This document shows, in pieces, positions 1-6,448 of a DNA stretch of 41,392 nt. Origin of the DNA: Methanocalculus sp. (GTDB lineage Archaea; Halobacteriota; Methanomicrobia; Methanomicrobiales; Methanocorpusculaceae). Below the pieces are notes generated by a model. It was not told where the DNA came from. It did not search any database and saw nothing but the letters and a program-made list of their open reading frames with translations. Positions within the stretch are counted from its first letter, which is position 1. The number at the start of each line of letters is the position of its first letter. The stretch spans positions 1 to 41,392 of the forward strand of contig DUKV01000060.1 of NCBI GenBank assembly GCA_013329165.1. Direction: 5' to 3'. The position numbers and the translations under genes were made by a program.

Positions 1-205
1 TTTTTTTTTAACTGGCCCCCCCCCCCCCGGCTCCCCCCCCTCCCCCCCCCCCGCCCCCCTCCCGTCCGGGAGGTGGGGGTCCGGCATCCCCCCAATTCCC
101 CCCCCCCCCCGTTTGGGGGGTGACAAGGGGGGGGACATGGGGGGGGGGCTCCCCCCCGGCAGGGGGAGCCGCGGGGGGGGCGGCCTTTTTGCCCCCCCCG
201 GCACC
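1..205. other. Low-quality contig end
   Basis: This stretch is made of long runs of C and G with a leading T run, unlike everything downstream. The reading frame of the nicotinate phosphoribosyltransferase gene is coherent from about 664 down to about 205 and then turns into glycine/proline nonsense. The likely cause is assembly or base-calling error at a contig end. No biological feature should be read from it. Confidence 0.85.
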
Positions 206-664
206 CCCGCCGATCCAGGCAGCCCGCTCGATCATGGGGGCGATCGCCGGGTGCTGCCGCCGGGAGCCGAACGAGAAGACCGGCCGCCCGGCAGCGAGGG
301 AGACGATATGGGCGGCGGCGGTAGCAATACCCGAGGCATGGCAGAGAAAGCCGAGGAGGGCTGTCTCGAACCGTGCGATATCCCGGTAGTACCCCTCGAT
401 CACCATCACCGGCTCGCCTTCATAGAAGATCGATCCCTCGGGCATCGAAAAGACCGTCACCGGCTTGCCGTCAAAGAGCTCCATCACCGAGTCGAGCCCC
501 GCCAGGATGCCAAATCCGAGCGGAAGCGACGCAACCGAGACCTCCATCACAACGAACGGGTTCACCCCTGCCTTCTCAAGCACCGCCTCGCAACGGGGGA
601 AGTAGATGTCGGTGCAGCCACCGCTCTGTATCAGATCAGGATCAAGACTCCCAAACCGGCTCAT
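8..664 (-). CDS. pncB: Nicotinate phosphoribosyltransferase, 3' part unreadable
   Basis: The enzyme joins nicotinate to PRPP to make nicotinate mononucleotide in NAD salvage. The first ~150 residues fit the archaeal/bacterial family: an N-terminal TDIYF segment, a central FYEGEPVMVIEG segment, and FSFGSRRQHPAIAPMIERAA, which matches the conserved region before the PRPP-binding half. I start at the ATG at 664, because the frame upstream of it (to 733) is unlike the family. No strong ribosome binding site is visible. Past about position 205 the frame is destroyed by G/C homopolymers, so the C-terminal half is missing or unreadable. I think this is a sequence artefact at the contig end and not a true pseudogene. 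The family call rests on the readable half only. Confidence 0.75.
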   Translation of the reverse strand: MSRFGSLDPDLIQSGGCTDIYFPRCEAVLEKAGVNPFVVMEVSVASLPLGFGILAGLDSVMELFDGKPVTVFSMPEGSIFYEGEPVMVIEGYYRDIARFETALLGFLCHASGIATAAAHIVSLAAGRPVFSFGSRRQHPAIAPMIERAAWIGGGAGGGKKAAPPAAPPAGGEPPPHVPPLVTPQTGGGGNWGDAGPPPPGREGGGGGGGGGAGGGGAS

Positions 665-816
665 GGAAGTACAGATGAACGCAATCGGATAGAAAGATTG
701 CGAAGGGTACCGGGGAGAGGGGAGGGGGGACATAGGGGAGTAGATGAGAATATGAGTCTTAACGTTATAGCCCTCTAAAAAACCGAAATATGTATATTCA
801 GAATTAAAGGAGATGA

Positions 817-1047
817 TTAGAGATATTCGTAGAAATCAACAGGATCAATTTTTGCCAACTTTAACACACCCCTTAAGGTTCCGATTTTCAATTCGCTATG
901 TAATGGAACAACAGTTCCTATCTTTCCTGTTAATGTCATCTTGGAGAGTCTCACATGGCTCCCGGTTTGCCCACTTATCCCAAATCCATATTGTTTTACG
1001 AGGATTTTTATAACCATCTCACCTGAGATAGGTTTATACCCGGACAC
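817..1047 (-). CDS. hicA: HicA-family mRNA interferase toxin
   Basis: This 76-residue protein has the small double-stranded-RNA-binding-like HicA fold signature. It opens with SGEMVIKIL, followed by the GSH motif with the candidate catalytic His at residue 31 and a basic strand, and it ends with an acidic helix (DPVDFYEYL). HicA toxins cut mRNA and are held inactive by HicB. The GTG start at 1047 is chosen because a GAGGTG ribosome binding site lies about 6 nt upstream. The inner ATG at 1017 has the purine block right against it, which is too close. The gene overlaps the end of hicB by 14 nt in another frame, so antitoxin and toxin are translationally coupled, in the order hicB then hicA. Toxicity is inferred from the family. 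Confidence 0.8.
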   Translation of the reverse strand: MSGYKPISGEMVIKILVKQYGFGISGQTGSHVRLSKMTLTGKIGTVVPLHSELKIGTLRGVLKLAKIDPVDFYEYL

Positions 1048-1246
1048 CTTCGGGCACCTCAAATGTGGTAATAATTGGCCGCCTGAAATCTTCCAGTGGG
1101 AACTCTTCAAGATACAGCTCAGTTGCTTCCTTAAGATTTGCAATGGCTTCTTCGATTGTAACACCCTGGCTCACAGTTCCCACTTCCGGGCACTCTGCGA
1201 CATACATGTCATCATCCTTAAAGAGCACTGCTGTGAAAGTCTTCAT
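1034..1246 (-). CDS. hicB: HicB-family antitoxin
   Basis: This 70-residue protein shows the HicB partial RNase H-like fold: MKTFTAVLFKDDDMYVAECP, then EVGTVSQGVTIEEAIANLKE, a segment typical of HicB/UPF0150 proteins. It lacks the extra C-terminal DNA-binding domain of longer HicB proteins, so it is the short form. I choose the ATG at 1246 because GGTGAT lies 6 nt upstream and family members begin at this point. An in-frame ATG at 1267 would add seven residues. A TATA-like TATAAA at about 1271-1276 sits about 25 bp before 1246, so the message could also be nearly leaderless. It should neutralise HicA, encoded directly downstream with a 14-nt overlap. Confidence 0.82.
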   Translation of the reverse strand: MKTFTAVLFKDDDMYVAECPEVGTVSQGVTIEEAIANLKEATELYLEEFPLEDFRRPIITTFEVPEGVRV

Positions 1247-1427
1247 GAATGTATCACCATGATTCATCTTCCTTTATAGATGATAAGAGTGTCCACGGTC
1301 CATAGTAACAAAAAGGCTCTCTTCTGAGAGGGGAGTCATCATCAACCCCCCAACTGCCAGTGAAATACCAGGAACTCCTTATGGAGCAACTACCCCCCCA
1401 CACCATTACCAGAGAACGGTCCCAAAT

Positions 1428-1462
1428 ACTAATAAATACTAATTACCACTAAATTAGTAGTT
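1428..1462. promoter_or_regulatory. Palindrome-bearing repeat, copy A (before fic)
   Basis: Eight-base arms TACTAATT (1437-1444) and AATTAGTA (1452-1459) flank a 7-nt loop. A further TACTAAT at 1427-1433 precedes them. The element ends 16 nt before the fic start, so it covers the promoter/operator position. About 30 of 35 positions match copy B at 3195-3229. I infer an operator, perhaps bound by the winged helix at the C-terminus of Fic itself. Confidence 0.55.
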
Positions 1463-1478
1463 AGCAGGAATTGGAAAA

Positions 1479-2825
1479 ATGAAAAAAGTCCAGAAACCCC
1501 CTCCCGAGAATAATCAGCAATCATCGCAGTATGCGCGAGCCATCTGCGGAGATGAGGGGGTCGAAGACGAGGTGCGCGAATATAACCGCAGGTACCTCTC
1601 CTTTGACGAATTGACATACAGGGTACCGGATCAGAAGAGAAGAGAACTCATCTGGCACCTGATGAAGGCTCACCGGAGACTTCAGTACGAGACGATCCCC
1701 TATCCCCCGCTCCCACTCATCTACTCCCTCACTCCCGATATCGCAAAGAACCTGCATACCTATGACAGGTACCTCTCCGGTACACTCAGGATCAAGAGCA
1801 ATGAGATCCGGCCGGAAAAATACTACATCATCAACGCCATGATGGAAGAGGCGATCGCATCAAGTATCCTTGAAGGCGCTGTAACTACACGCAAGAAAGC
1901 TCAGGAGCTGCTGATCTCAAAGAGAAAGCCAAAAAGCACCGATGAGCAGATGGTGGTCAACAACTATGAGGCGATGCAGTATATCCTTACTCAGAAGGAT
2001 GAGCCGATCTCCCGGGAAATGATCTGCGAAATTCAGCAGATTGTCACACACAATACCATCAATACAGAGGATGTCGGGGTATTCCGGGATAATAACGAGA
2101 TCGTCGTTGCCGATGCCACAACCGGAGCAATCCAGCACACCCCACCGGATCACCGGGAGATCGGGGAGATGATCGGAGCCTTCTGCAGGTTTGCCAATTA
2201 TGATGATGAGGAAGCAGGGAAACCAGATGGTATCTCTATCCACCCGATCATAAAGGGAATCATCCTCCACTATCTCATCGGGTATATCCATCCCTTTGCC
2301 GACGGCAACGGGAGGACTGCCCGAACCATCTTCTATTGGTATCTCCTCTCACGGGGATACTGGCTCTTTGAATACATGGCAATCTCGCGGGCCATCCAGA
2401 GAACGAAAAAACAGTACGCACGTGCCTACCAGAAGACCAGACATGATGAGATGGATCTGACCTACTTCATCAACTACAATCTCTCCTGCATCAACGAAGC
2501 CCTGCAGGATCTGCTTCACTATATTGAAGAGAAACAGGCAGAACAGAAGAGGGCCCGATCCATCAGCCGGAAGGTACCGGGGATCAATGAGCGGCAGGCA
2601 GATATTCTCCGCACCATGATTGAGCAGGCTGACGAATATTTCACCATTCGCCAGATCATGCAGATGCATGCCGTCGTCTACGAAACAGCACGAACAGATC
2701 TGCTCACGCTTCTGGAGAGAGGATTCATCAGGAAAGAGAAGAGAGGGAAAGCATTCGTCTTCATCTTCAATGAGGAGAGCGGCCTCTGGATATCTCCAGG
2801 TGTCTGCCTTCCAACAGGACTTTGA
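1479..2825 (+). CDS. Fic-family AMPylase, self-inhibited, with C-terminal winged helix
   Basis: Fic enzymes transfer AMP or a related group from a nucleotide to hydroxyl side chains of target proteins. The active-site loop is intact: HPFADGNGRTAR at residues 271-282, matching HxFx(D/E)GNGRxxR. An inhibitory motif of the (S/T)xxxE(G/N) kind is present N-terminal to the Fic core, S128-SIL-E132-G133, so this is a class II Fic held off by its own alpha-helix. The last ~75 residues (about 360-440) form a winged helix-turn-helix, a common arrangement in large prokaryotic Fic proteins. It stands alone on the plus strand after a palindromic element and faces a DUF2281-like gene. The ATG at 1479 fits the ORF and family length. 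Autoregulation through the C-terminal domain is inference; the target protein is unknown. Confidence 0.88.
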   Translation: MKKVQKPPPENNQQSSQYARAICGDEGVEDEVREYNRRYLSFDELTYRVPDQKRRELIWHLMKAHRRLQYETIPYPPLPLIYSLTPDIAKNLHTYDRYLSGTLRIKSNEIRPEKYYIINAMMEEAIASSILEGAVTTRKKAQELLISKRKPKSTDEQMVVNNYEAMQYILTQKDEPISREMICEIQQIVTHNTINTEDVGVFRDNNEIVVADATTGAIQHTPPDHREIGEMIGAFCRFANYDDEEAGKPDGISIHPIIKGIILHYLIGYIHPFADGNGRTARTIFYWYLLSRGYWLFEYMAISRAIQRTKKQYARAYQKTRHDEMDLTYFINYNLSCINEALQDLLHYIEEKQAEQKRARSISRKVPGINERQADILRTMIEQADEYFTIRQIMQMHAVVYETARTDLLTLLERGFIRKEKRGKAFVFIFNEESGLWISPGVCLPTGL

Positions 2826-2845
2826 TTACAAAACCGGATGATACA

Positions 2846-3052
2846 TCATTCACTTCGCCAGGATAAGGACTGTTCCTGAAGCTCGGGAGCAGTATACGTA
2901 TTGCGATACTGCCTGAGAGCCCCGGCCCAGGAAAGGCGAAGCGGTTTACCCTCTCCGGGTTTCTGTTTTCGAAGGAGCGAGGCAATAAAATCCTTTACCT
3001 CTTTCCGATTATCCGGCGAGAGTTCCTGTATGAGATCTTCAATTTCTGTCAT
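2846..3052 (-). CDS. DUF2281-like small protein, antitoxin-like, no partner
   Basis: This 68-residue protein opens with an amphipathic helix (EDLIQELSPDNRKEVKDFIASL). A proline/glycine-rich linker follows, and then a tail ending SWAGALRQYRNTYTAPELQ. That layout is the one seen in DUF2281/VapB-like proteins, whose tails usually wrap a toxin partner. I prefer the ATG at 3052 because the family usually starts just before the first helix; a GTG at 3079 would add nine residues. The gene converges on fic with a 20-bp gap. No PIN or other known toxin lies next to it, so it is either orphan or functionally tied to fic. An 8-bp inverted pair ATTGGACA/TGTCCAAT (3071-3078, 3128-3135) lies just upstream. 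Confidence 0.6.
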   Translation of the reverse strand: MTEIEDLIQELSPDNRKEVKDFIASLLRKQKPGEGKPLRLSWAGALRQYRNTYTAPELQEQSLSWRSE

Positions 3053-3194
3053 ATAAGGTGCAATTCCTGGATTGGACACTAAATGATGCCAGATGAAACA
3101 TTCAGATTATGCGTATCAATTGTATATTGTCCAATGATAACAAGATTGTTTCTCTTCAGACAATGATATGCACCAGAATCATCACCACCCAACG

Positions 3195-3229
3195 ACTAAA
3201 AACTACTAATTACTACCAGATTAGTAGTT
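3195..3229. promoter_or_regulatory. Palindrome-bearing repeat, copy B (beyond the DUF2281-like gene)
   Basis: Ten-base perfect arms AACTACTAAT (3201-3210) and ATTAGTAGTT (3220-3229) enclose 9 nt. The 35-nt element matches copy A at 1428-1462 at about 30 positions, in direct orientation. It lies about 143 bp upstream of the DUF2281-like start, so the two copies bracket fic and that gene. It could be a second operator for one regulator, or a boundary repeat of an inserted unit. Confidence 0.5.
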
Positions 3230-3382
3230 GGTAATATCCATTCACCGGAAAATTACGAAAGAACGTCAGGACTGATAAACCCCCAAAAACAGCCCTATTC
3301 AAAAAACAGGGGAGAAGACCTGCCCCGCCAGATGGTGAAGGTGACCAAAACCATCGGCCGCACAGAGCACTGGAGCAAAAAG

Positions 3383-3396
3383 CCTCCCCCAGGAGG
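3383..3396 (-). terminator. Hairpin followed by T run on the minus strand
   Basis: CCTCC and GGAGG pair around a 4-nt loop, and on the minus strand the stem is followed at once by TTTTT. This is terminator-like, but no minus-strand gene ends just before it, so its role is unclear. Confidence 0.3.
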
Positions 3397-3610
3397 GTAA
3401 TTATCTCTCTCGGTATAAGAGGCTATGTATCAACTTCATCAATACAAAATGATGCACAGAGAACAGTTGGATGGATGAATCCCACACAATGAGGCTTCCT
3501 GACTGTTGGGAAAAGCTGTTGGAGATCTGCTTCCCCGGAGTAAGAAATACAAATGCCCCGGATGTCCAGAGATCCATCAACCTTATTATGAAGGCAGGAG
3601 AGGAGAGATT

Positions 3611-3817
3611 ATGGCAGGTTTTTCAGATTGGATGGATGGCCGGGTTCAGACGCTCGGCTGGATCGATATGGGGCTGGTGAAGCTCAGCGTCTTTGCGTTT
3701 GCGCTCATGGTAGCAAAACTCTGGGAGCCGATCCTGAGTCTTGAGTGGTACTGGTATGGAATCATCTTCGTTCTGGCAGCGGTTCCGCCGATCTTCAGGA
3801 TCTTCAGGCAGAGATAG
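3611..3817 (+). CDS. Small two-helix membrane protein
   Basis: This 68-residue protein starts MAGFSDWMDGRVQTLGWIDM and has two hydrophobic segments, about residues 20-37 and 43-60, ending in a basic tail (RIFRQR). Proteins of this shape and opening occur in methanogens as conserved hypotheticals of unknown function. I choose the ATG at 3611 because GGAGAGGAGAG lies directly upstream; a longer frame from 3506 has no such signal and adds a dissimilar leader. It stands alone, with about 200 bp before the next gene. No function is proposed. Confidence 0.65.
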   Translation: MAGFSDWMDGRVQTLGWIDMGLVKLSVFAFALMVAKLWEPILSLEWYWYGIIFVLAAVPPIFRIFRQR

Positions 3818-3980
3818 CCCCCGGAGAGTGAAATCCGGCTTTCTCATGCAGCATCCGGGATGCCGGACAGATGTATTCCGCAAAGGCAATCCGAAATCCC
3901 CCCTCAGCCCTCAGATCAAGATACTCCGGATCTATCATCATCACCCTGGAGAGTACCAAAAACCATCTCATTCAATAATC

Positions 3981-4002
3981 CTGAAGTGAAACACTACTTC
4001 AG
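3981..4002. promoter_or_regulatory. Inverted repeat in the mtiP leader
   Basis: CTGAAGT (3981-3987) and ACTTCAG (3996-4002) are perfect 7-bp arms around 8 nt, 32 nt before the phosphorylase start. A weak TATA-like CAATAAT lies at about 3973-3979, which would put the transcript start inside the repeat. It could be an operator or a 5' hairpin. Confidence 0.4.
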
Positions 4003-4034
4003 ATGGCAGATTACCTGGGGAAGGAGCAGAAACC

Positions 4035-4706
4035 ATGCTCGGAATAATTGGTGGGACAAGCCTCCTCTTTGCGGACCTCCCCCCGCTTGAAGAGAAGGTG
4101 ATTGCAACACCGTATGGAAAAGCAACCGTTTATTGCGGGGAGATCTGCATGGTGCCACGCCACCAGAACACCCTGCCCCCCCACAGGATCAATCACCGGG
4201 CACACCTGGCGGCACTGAAGATCATGGGCGTCGACCGGATCGTGGCATTCGGATCAGTCGGATCCCTGAGGGTGAAGTACCCCCCCGGCTCGATCGTCAT
4301 CCCAAAAGACTTCATCAGCTGGGGCGGCATCCCGACATTCCACGACACCACCATCACCCACGTGATGCCCGGTTTCGATCAGGATCTGATCGTCGGTCTC
4401 AGCACCATCCACCCGGATATCATGATCGGCGGCACCTATATCCAGACGATCGGCCCCCGGTTCGAGACACAGGCAGAGGTACGGGCACTTGCAAAGATCG
4501 CGGATATCGTCGGGATGACGGTGGCAAGCGAAGCTACACTCGCAGCAGAGCTTGGCATGAAGATCGCCGCCATCTGCACCGTTGACAATTATGGAAACGG
4601 GATCGGCGACGATCAGATCAGCTACGACACTATCGTCGCTGCAGCAAAGGAAGGAAGCAGAAGGACGAGCATCATCCTTGAGAGGATTGTAAAGGAGTTT
4701 GGATAA
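4035..4706 (+). CDS. MTA/MTI phosphorylase-family nucleoside phosphorylase
   Basis: This enzyme cleaves a purine nucleoside with phosphate. It carries the family's N-terminal IIGGT, the PRHQ segment with PPHRINHRA, GSVGSL, TYIQTIGPRFETQAEVR, and a late TVDNYGNGI segment where adenosine- and inosine-specific members differ. In methanogens the related MJ0060 is a methylthioinosine (6-oxopurine) phosphorylase. The deaminase gene 2 nt downstream suggests the same route: MTA is deaminated to MTI, then phosphorolysed. At 223 residues it is somewhat shorter than typical MTAP. The ATG at 4035 has AAGGAG 8 nt upstream. The substrate is inferred from context and could also be inosine or guanosine. Confidence 0.85.
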   Translation: MLGIIGGTSLLFADLPPLEEKVIATPYGKATVYCGEICMVPRHQNTLPPHRINHRAHLAALKIMGVDRIVAFGSVGSLRVKYPPGSIVIPKDFISWGGIPTFHDTTITHVMPGFDQDLIVGLSTIHPDIMIGGTYIQTIGPRFETQAEVRALAKIADIVGMTVASEATLAAELGMKIAAICTVDNYGNGIGDDQISYDTIVAAAKEGSRRTSIILERIVKEFG

Positions 4707-4708
4707 GC

Positions 4709-6028
4709 ATGATACCATTTAACGAACAGACATCGATTCTGATCAAAGGCGCCACCCATAACTGCAGAAAGACCGACATCTTCATCGATGAAGGAAAGAT
4801 CCAGGCAATTGGAGAGGGGATCCGATCAGAGTACAAAGGCACAGCCGCATTTGAGATCGATGCGGGAGGCGACATCGTCCTGCCGGGGCTTGTGAACACC
4901 CACACCCACGCGGCAATGACTCTTCTGCGGGGATATGCAGACGACATGATCCTCTTCGAATGGCTCTCACAGAAGATCTGGCCACTCGAAGCACACCTCA
5001 CCGGAGACGATGTCTACTGGGGGACACGGCTTGCCTGCCTTGAGATGATCAAAACCGGAACCATCGCCTTCAATGATATGTACTTCTTCATGGATCGGGC
5101 AGCAGATGCCGTCGAAGAGTCCGGGATGCGGGCATGCCTCGCTCACGGCTTCATCGATCTCTTCACAGAAGAGAAGCGTGAAGCAGAGATAAAAGCAACC
5201 ATCGATCTCCACAACCATATCAAATCCAGAAACAACCCAAAGATCACCTTTGCCACCGGCCCCCATGCCCTCTATACCGTCTCGCCTGAAGGGCTCACCT
5301 GGTGTGCCGAGTACGCAAACGAGCATGATGCCGGCATCCATATCCACCTCTCGGAGACGAAGCAGGAACTCGATGACTGCATGAAGAACAACGGTGTCCG
5401 ACCAGCCGCATACCTCGACAAATGTGGTATCCTGACCGACCGGACCGTCGCCGCCCACTGCTGCTATCTCGATGAGAGCGAATGCGAACTGCTTGGGAAG
5501 AGAAAGACCGCAGCATCCCACAATCCCGCAAGTAACATGAAGCTCGCAGGTGGAAGAGCAATCCCCTATAAGACATTAAAGGATGCAGGCGTTCCGGTGA
5601 GCCTTGGAACAGATGGCTGCGCCTCGAACAACAACCTCGATCTCTTCGAGGAGATGAAGATGGCAGCCCTCCTCCAGAAGTTCGCAACAGGTGATCCGAC
5701 CATCCTCCCCGCAGCAGAAACAGTCGAAATTGCGTCAGGAGCCGGTGCTGAAGCACTGAGAACGGGCGGCGGCACCATCGCACCCGGATATGCCGCCGAC
5801 ATCATCCTGGTCGACAGGAACGCAATCTGCAATGCCCCCTTCCACAACCCAATCTCAAATATCGTCTATGCCTGCGGCGGGAACTCCGTCAGATCTGTCA
5901 TCTGTGATGGCGCCATCCTGATGCATGACCGCGAGATCCCGGGAGAGGACGCAATCCTCGCCGGTGCAGAAGCAGCAGCAGTCGCACTGGTGGCCCGGAG
6001 AGAAGAAGAGATAAAAAACCAATCCTGA
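4709..6028 (+). CDS. dadD: 5'-deoxyadenosine / MTA / SAH deaminase
   Basis: This amidohydrolase of the MTA/SAH deaminase family replaces the 6-amino group of adenosine-type nucleosides with oxygen. Metal-site motifs are visible: NTHTHAAM (His65 and His67), HIHLSETKQE, AHCCYLDESE and LGTDGCASNNNLD. The length of 439 residues fits MJ1541 (DadD), which deaminates 5'-deoxyadenosine, SAH and MTA in methanogens. It starts 2 nt after the phosphorylase stop, so the two are co-transcribed. Together they recycle MTA, 5'-deoxyadenosine from radical SAM enzymes, and SAH as inosine-type products. A T-run terminator follows the stop. Confidence 0.88.
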   Translation: MIPFNEQTSILIKGATHNCRKTDIFIDEGKIQAIGEGIRSEYKGTAAFEIDAGGDIVLPGLVNTHTHAAMTLLRGYADDMILFEWLSQKIWPLEAHLTGDDVYWGTRLACLEMIKTGTIAFNDMYFFMDRAADAVEESGMRACLAHGFIDLFTEEKREAEIKATIDLHNHIKSRNNPKITFATGPHALYTVSPEGLTWCAEYANEHDAGIHIHLSETKQELDDCMKNNGVRPAAYLDKCGILTDRTVAAHCCYLDESECELLGKRKTAASHNPASNMKLAGGRAIPYKTLKDAGVPVSLGTDGCASNNNLDLFEEMKMAALLQKFATGDPTILPAAETVEIASGAGAEALRTGGGTIAPGYAADIILVDRNAICNAPFHNPISNIVYACGGNSVRSVICDGAILMHDREIPGEDAILAGAEAAAVALVARREEEIKNQS

Positions 6029-6036
6029 AAAACCAC

Positions 6037-6043
6037 TTTTTTT
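6037..6043 (+). terminator. T-run terminator after dadD
   Basis: Seven consecutive T residues lie 9 nt past the dadD stop, in the short gap before the convergent moaD-like gene. Archaeal RNA polymerase terminates at such oligo-T tracts without needing a hairpin. Confidence 0.6.
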
Positions 6044-6050
6044 AAAGATC

Positions 6051-6332
6051 TTATCCGCCACCTGCCGGGGGAAAGAGGACGATGATATCGCCGTTGTTGA
6101 GTCTGGTATCAAGACCATCGAGAAAGCTGATATTCCGGCCGTTTATCAGTATATTCACAAAATCCTTCAGCTCCCCCCTTCCATCCCGAAAGATCTCATC
6201 AGACAACCCCGGGTACTTCTCCATAAGAGTTGAGAGGAGATCGGAGATGGATGAATTCTCCTGCATCTCCTCTGTACACTTTGCATCCATGATATTCCTG
6301 AGCGTGGCAAATGCCTTGACAGTTACCTGCAT
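6051..6332 (-). CDS. MoaD/ThiS-family ubiquitin-like sulfur carrier
   Basis: This 93-residue beta-grasp protein ends in FPPAGGG, the C-terminal diglycine that E1-like enzymes activate to carry sulfur (MoaD, SAMP) or to tag proteins. Its core GDIIVLFPPAGGG and the opening MQVTVKAFATLR match MoaD-like proteins. The ATG at 6332 has GGGAGATGG about 8 nt upstream; a longer in-frame start at 6443 has no family similarity. The gene lies 116 bp downstream of a tungsten aldehyde oxidoreductase on the same strand. MoaD-like genes often sit there, so a role in making tungstopterin for that enzyme is likely. SAMP-like conjugation cannot be ruled out. Confidence 0.83.
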   Translation of the reverse strand: MQVTVKAFATLRNIMDAKCTEEMQENSSISDLLSTLMEKYPGLSDEIFRDGRGELKDFVNILINGRNISFLDGLDTRLNNGDIIVLFPPAGGG

Positions 6333-6404
6333 GCTGAATCCATCTCCCTGTATATTCAGTCTGTTCCTCTTTCCCAAAACCCCGCGGTGTATCAGAGGGA
6401 TCAG

Positions 6405-6435
6405 CCCCGGTTCACCTCCGGACAGGGAACCGGGG
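6405..6435. other. Hairpin between AOR and moaD-like genes
   Basis: CCCCGGTTC (6405-6413) and GAACCGGGG (6427-6435) form a perfect 9-bp stem with a 13-nt loop, 13 nt past the AOR stop. On the minus strand only GGTTTTGG follows further on, not a clean T run, so it may reduce read-through or act as a processing/stability element. Confidence 0.45.
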
Positions 6436-6448
6436 GGATGCAAAATGA

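Larger units (their letters stand above)
3053..3610. other. Noncoding stretch with repeat copy B
   Basis: I see no convincing gene in these ~560 bases; the short ORFs here do not match the codon use of the neighbours. The stretch holds the upstream region of the DUF2281-like gene, the second palindromic repeat (3195-3229), AT-rich DNA, and a GC-rich hairpin at 3383-3396. Loss of an older gene is possible but not shown. Confidence 0.5.

Noticed and set aside
1..205. Long G and C runs that might form G-quadruplexes
   Set aside because: They coincide with loss of a good reading frame at the window edge and look like sequence error.
1428..3229. fic region as an insertion sequence
   Set aside because: No transposase, and the flanking repeats are direct and imperfect, not terminal inverted repeats.
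4133..4585. 150-codon plus-strand frame inside the phosphorylase gene
   Set aside because: Arginine/proline-rich out-of-frame shadow of a well-conserved enzyme.
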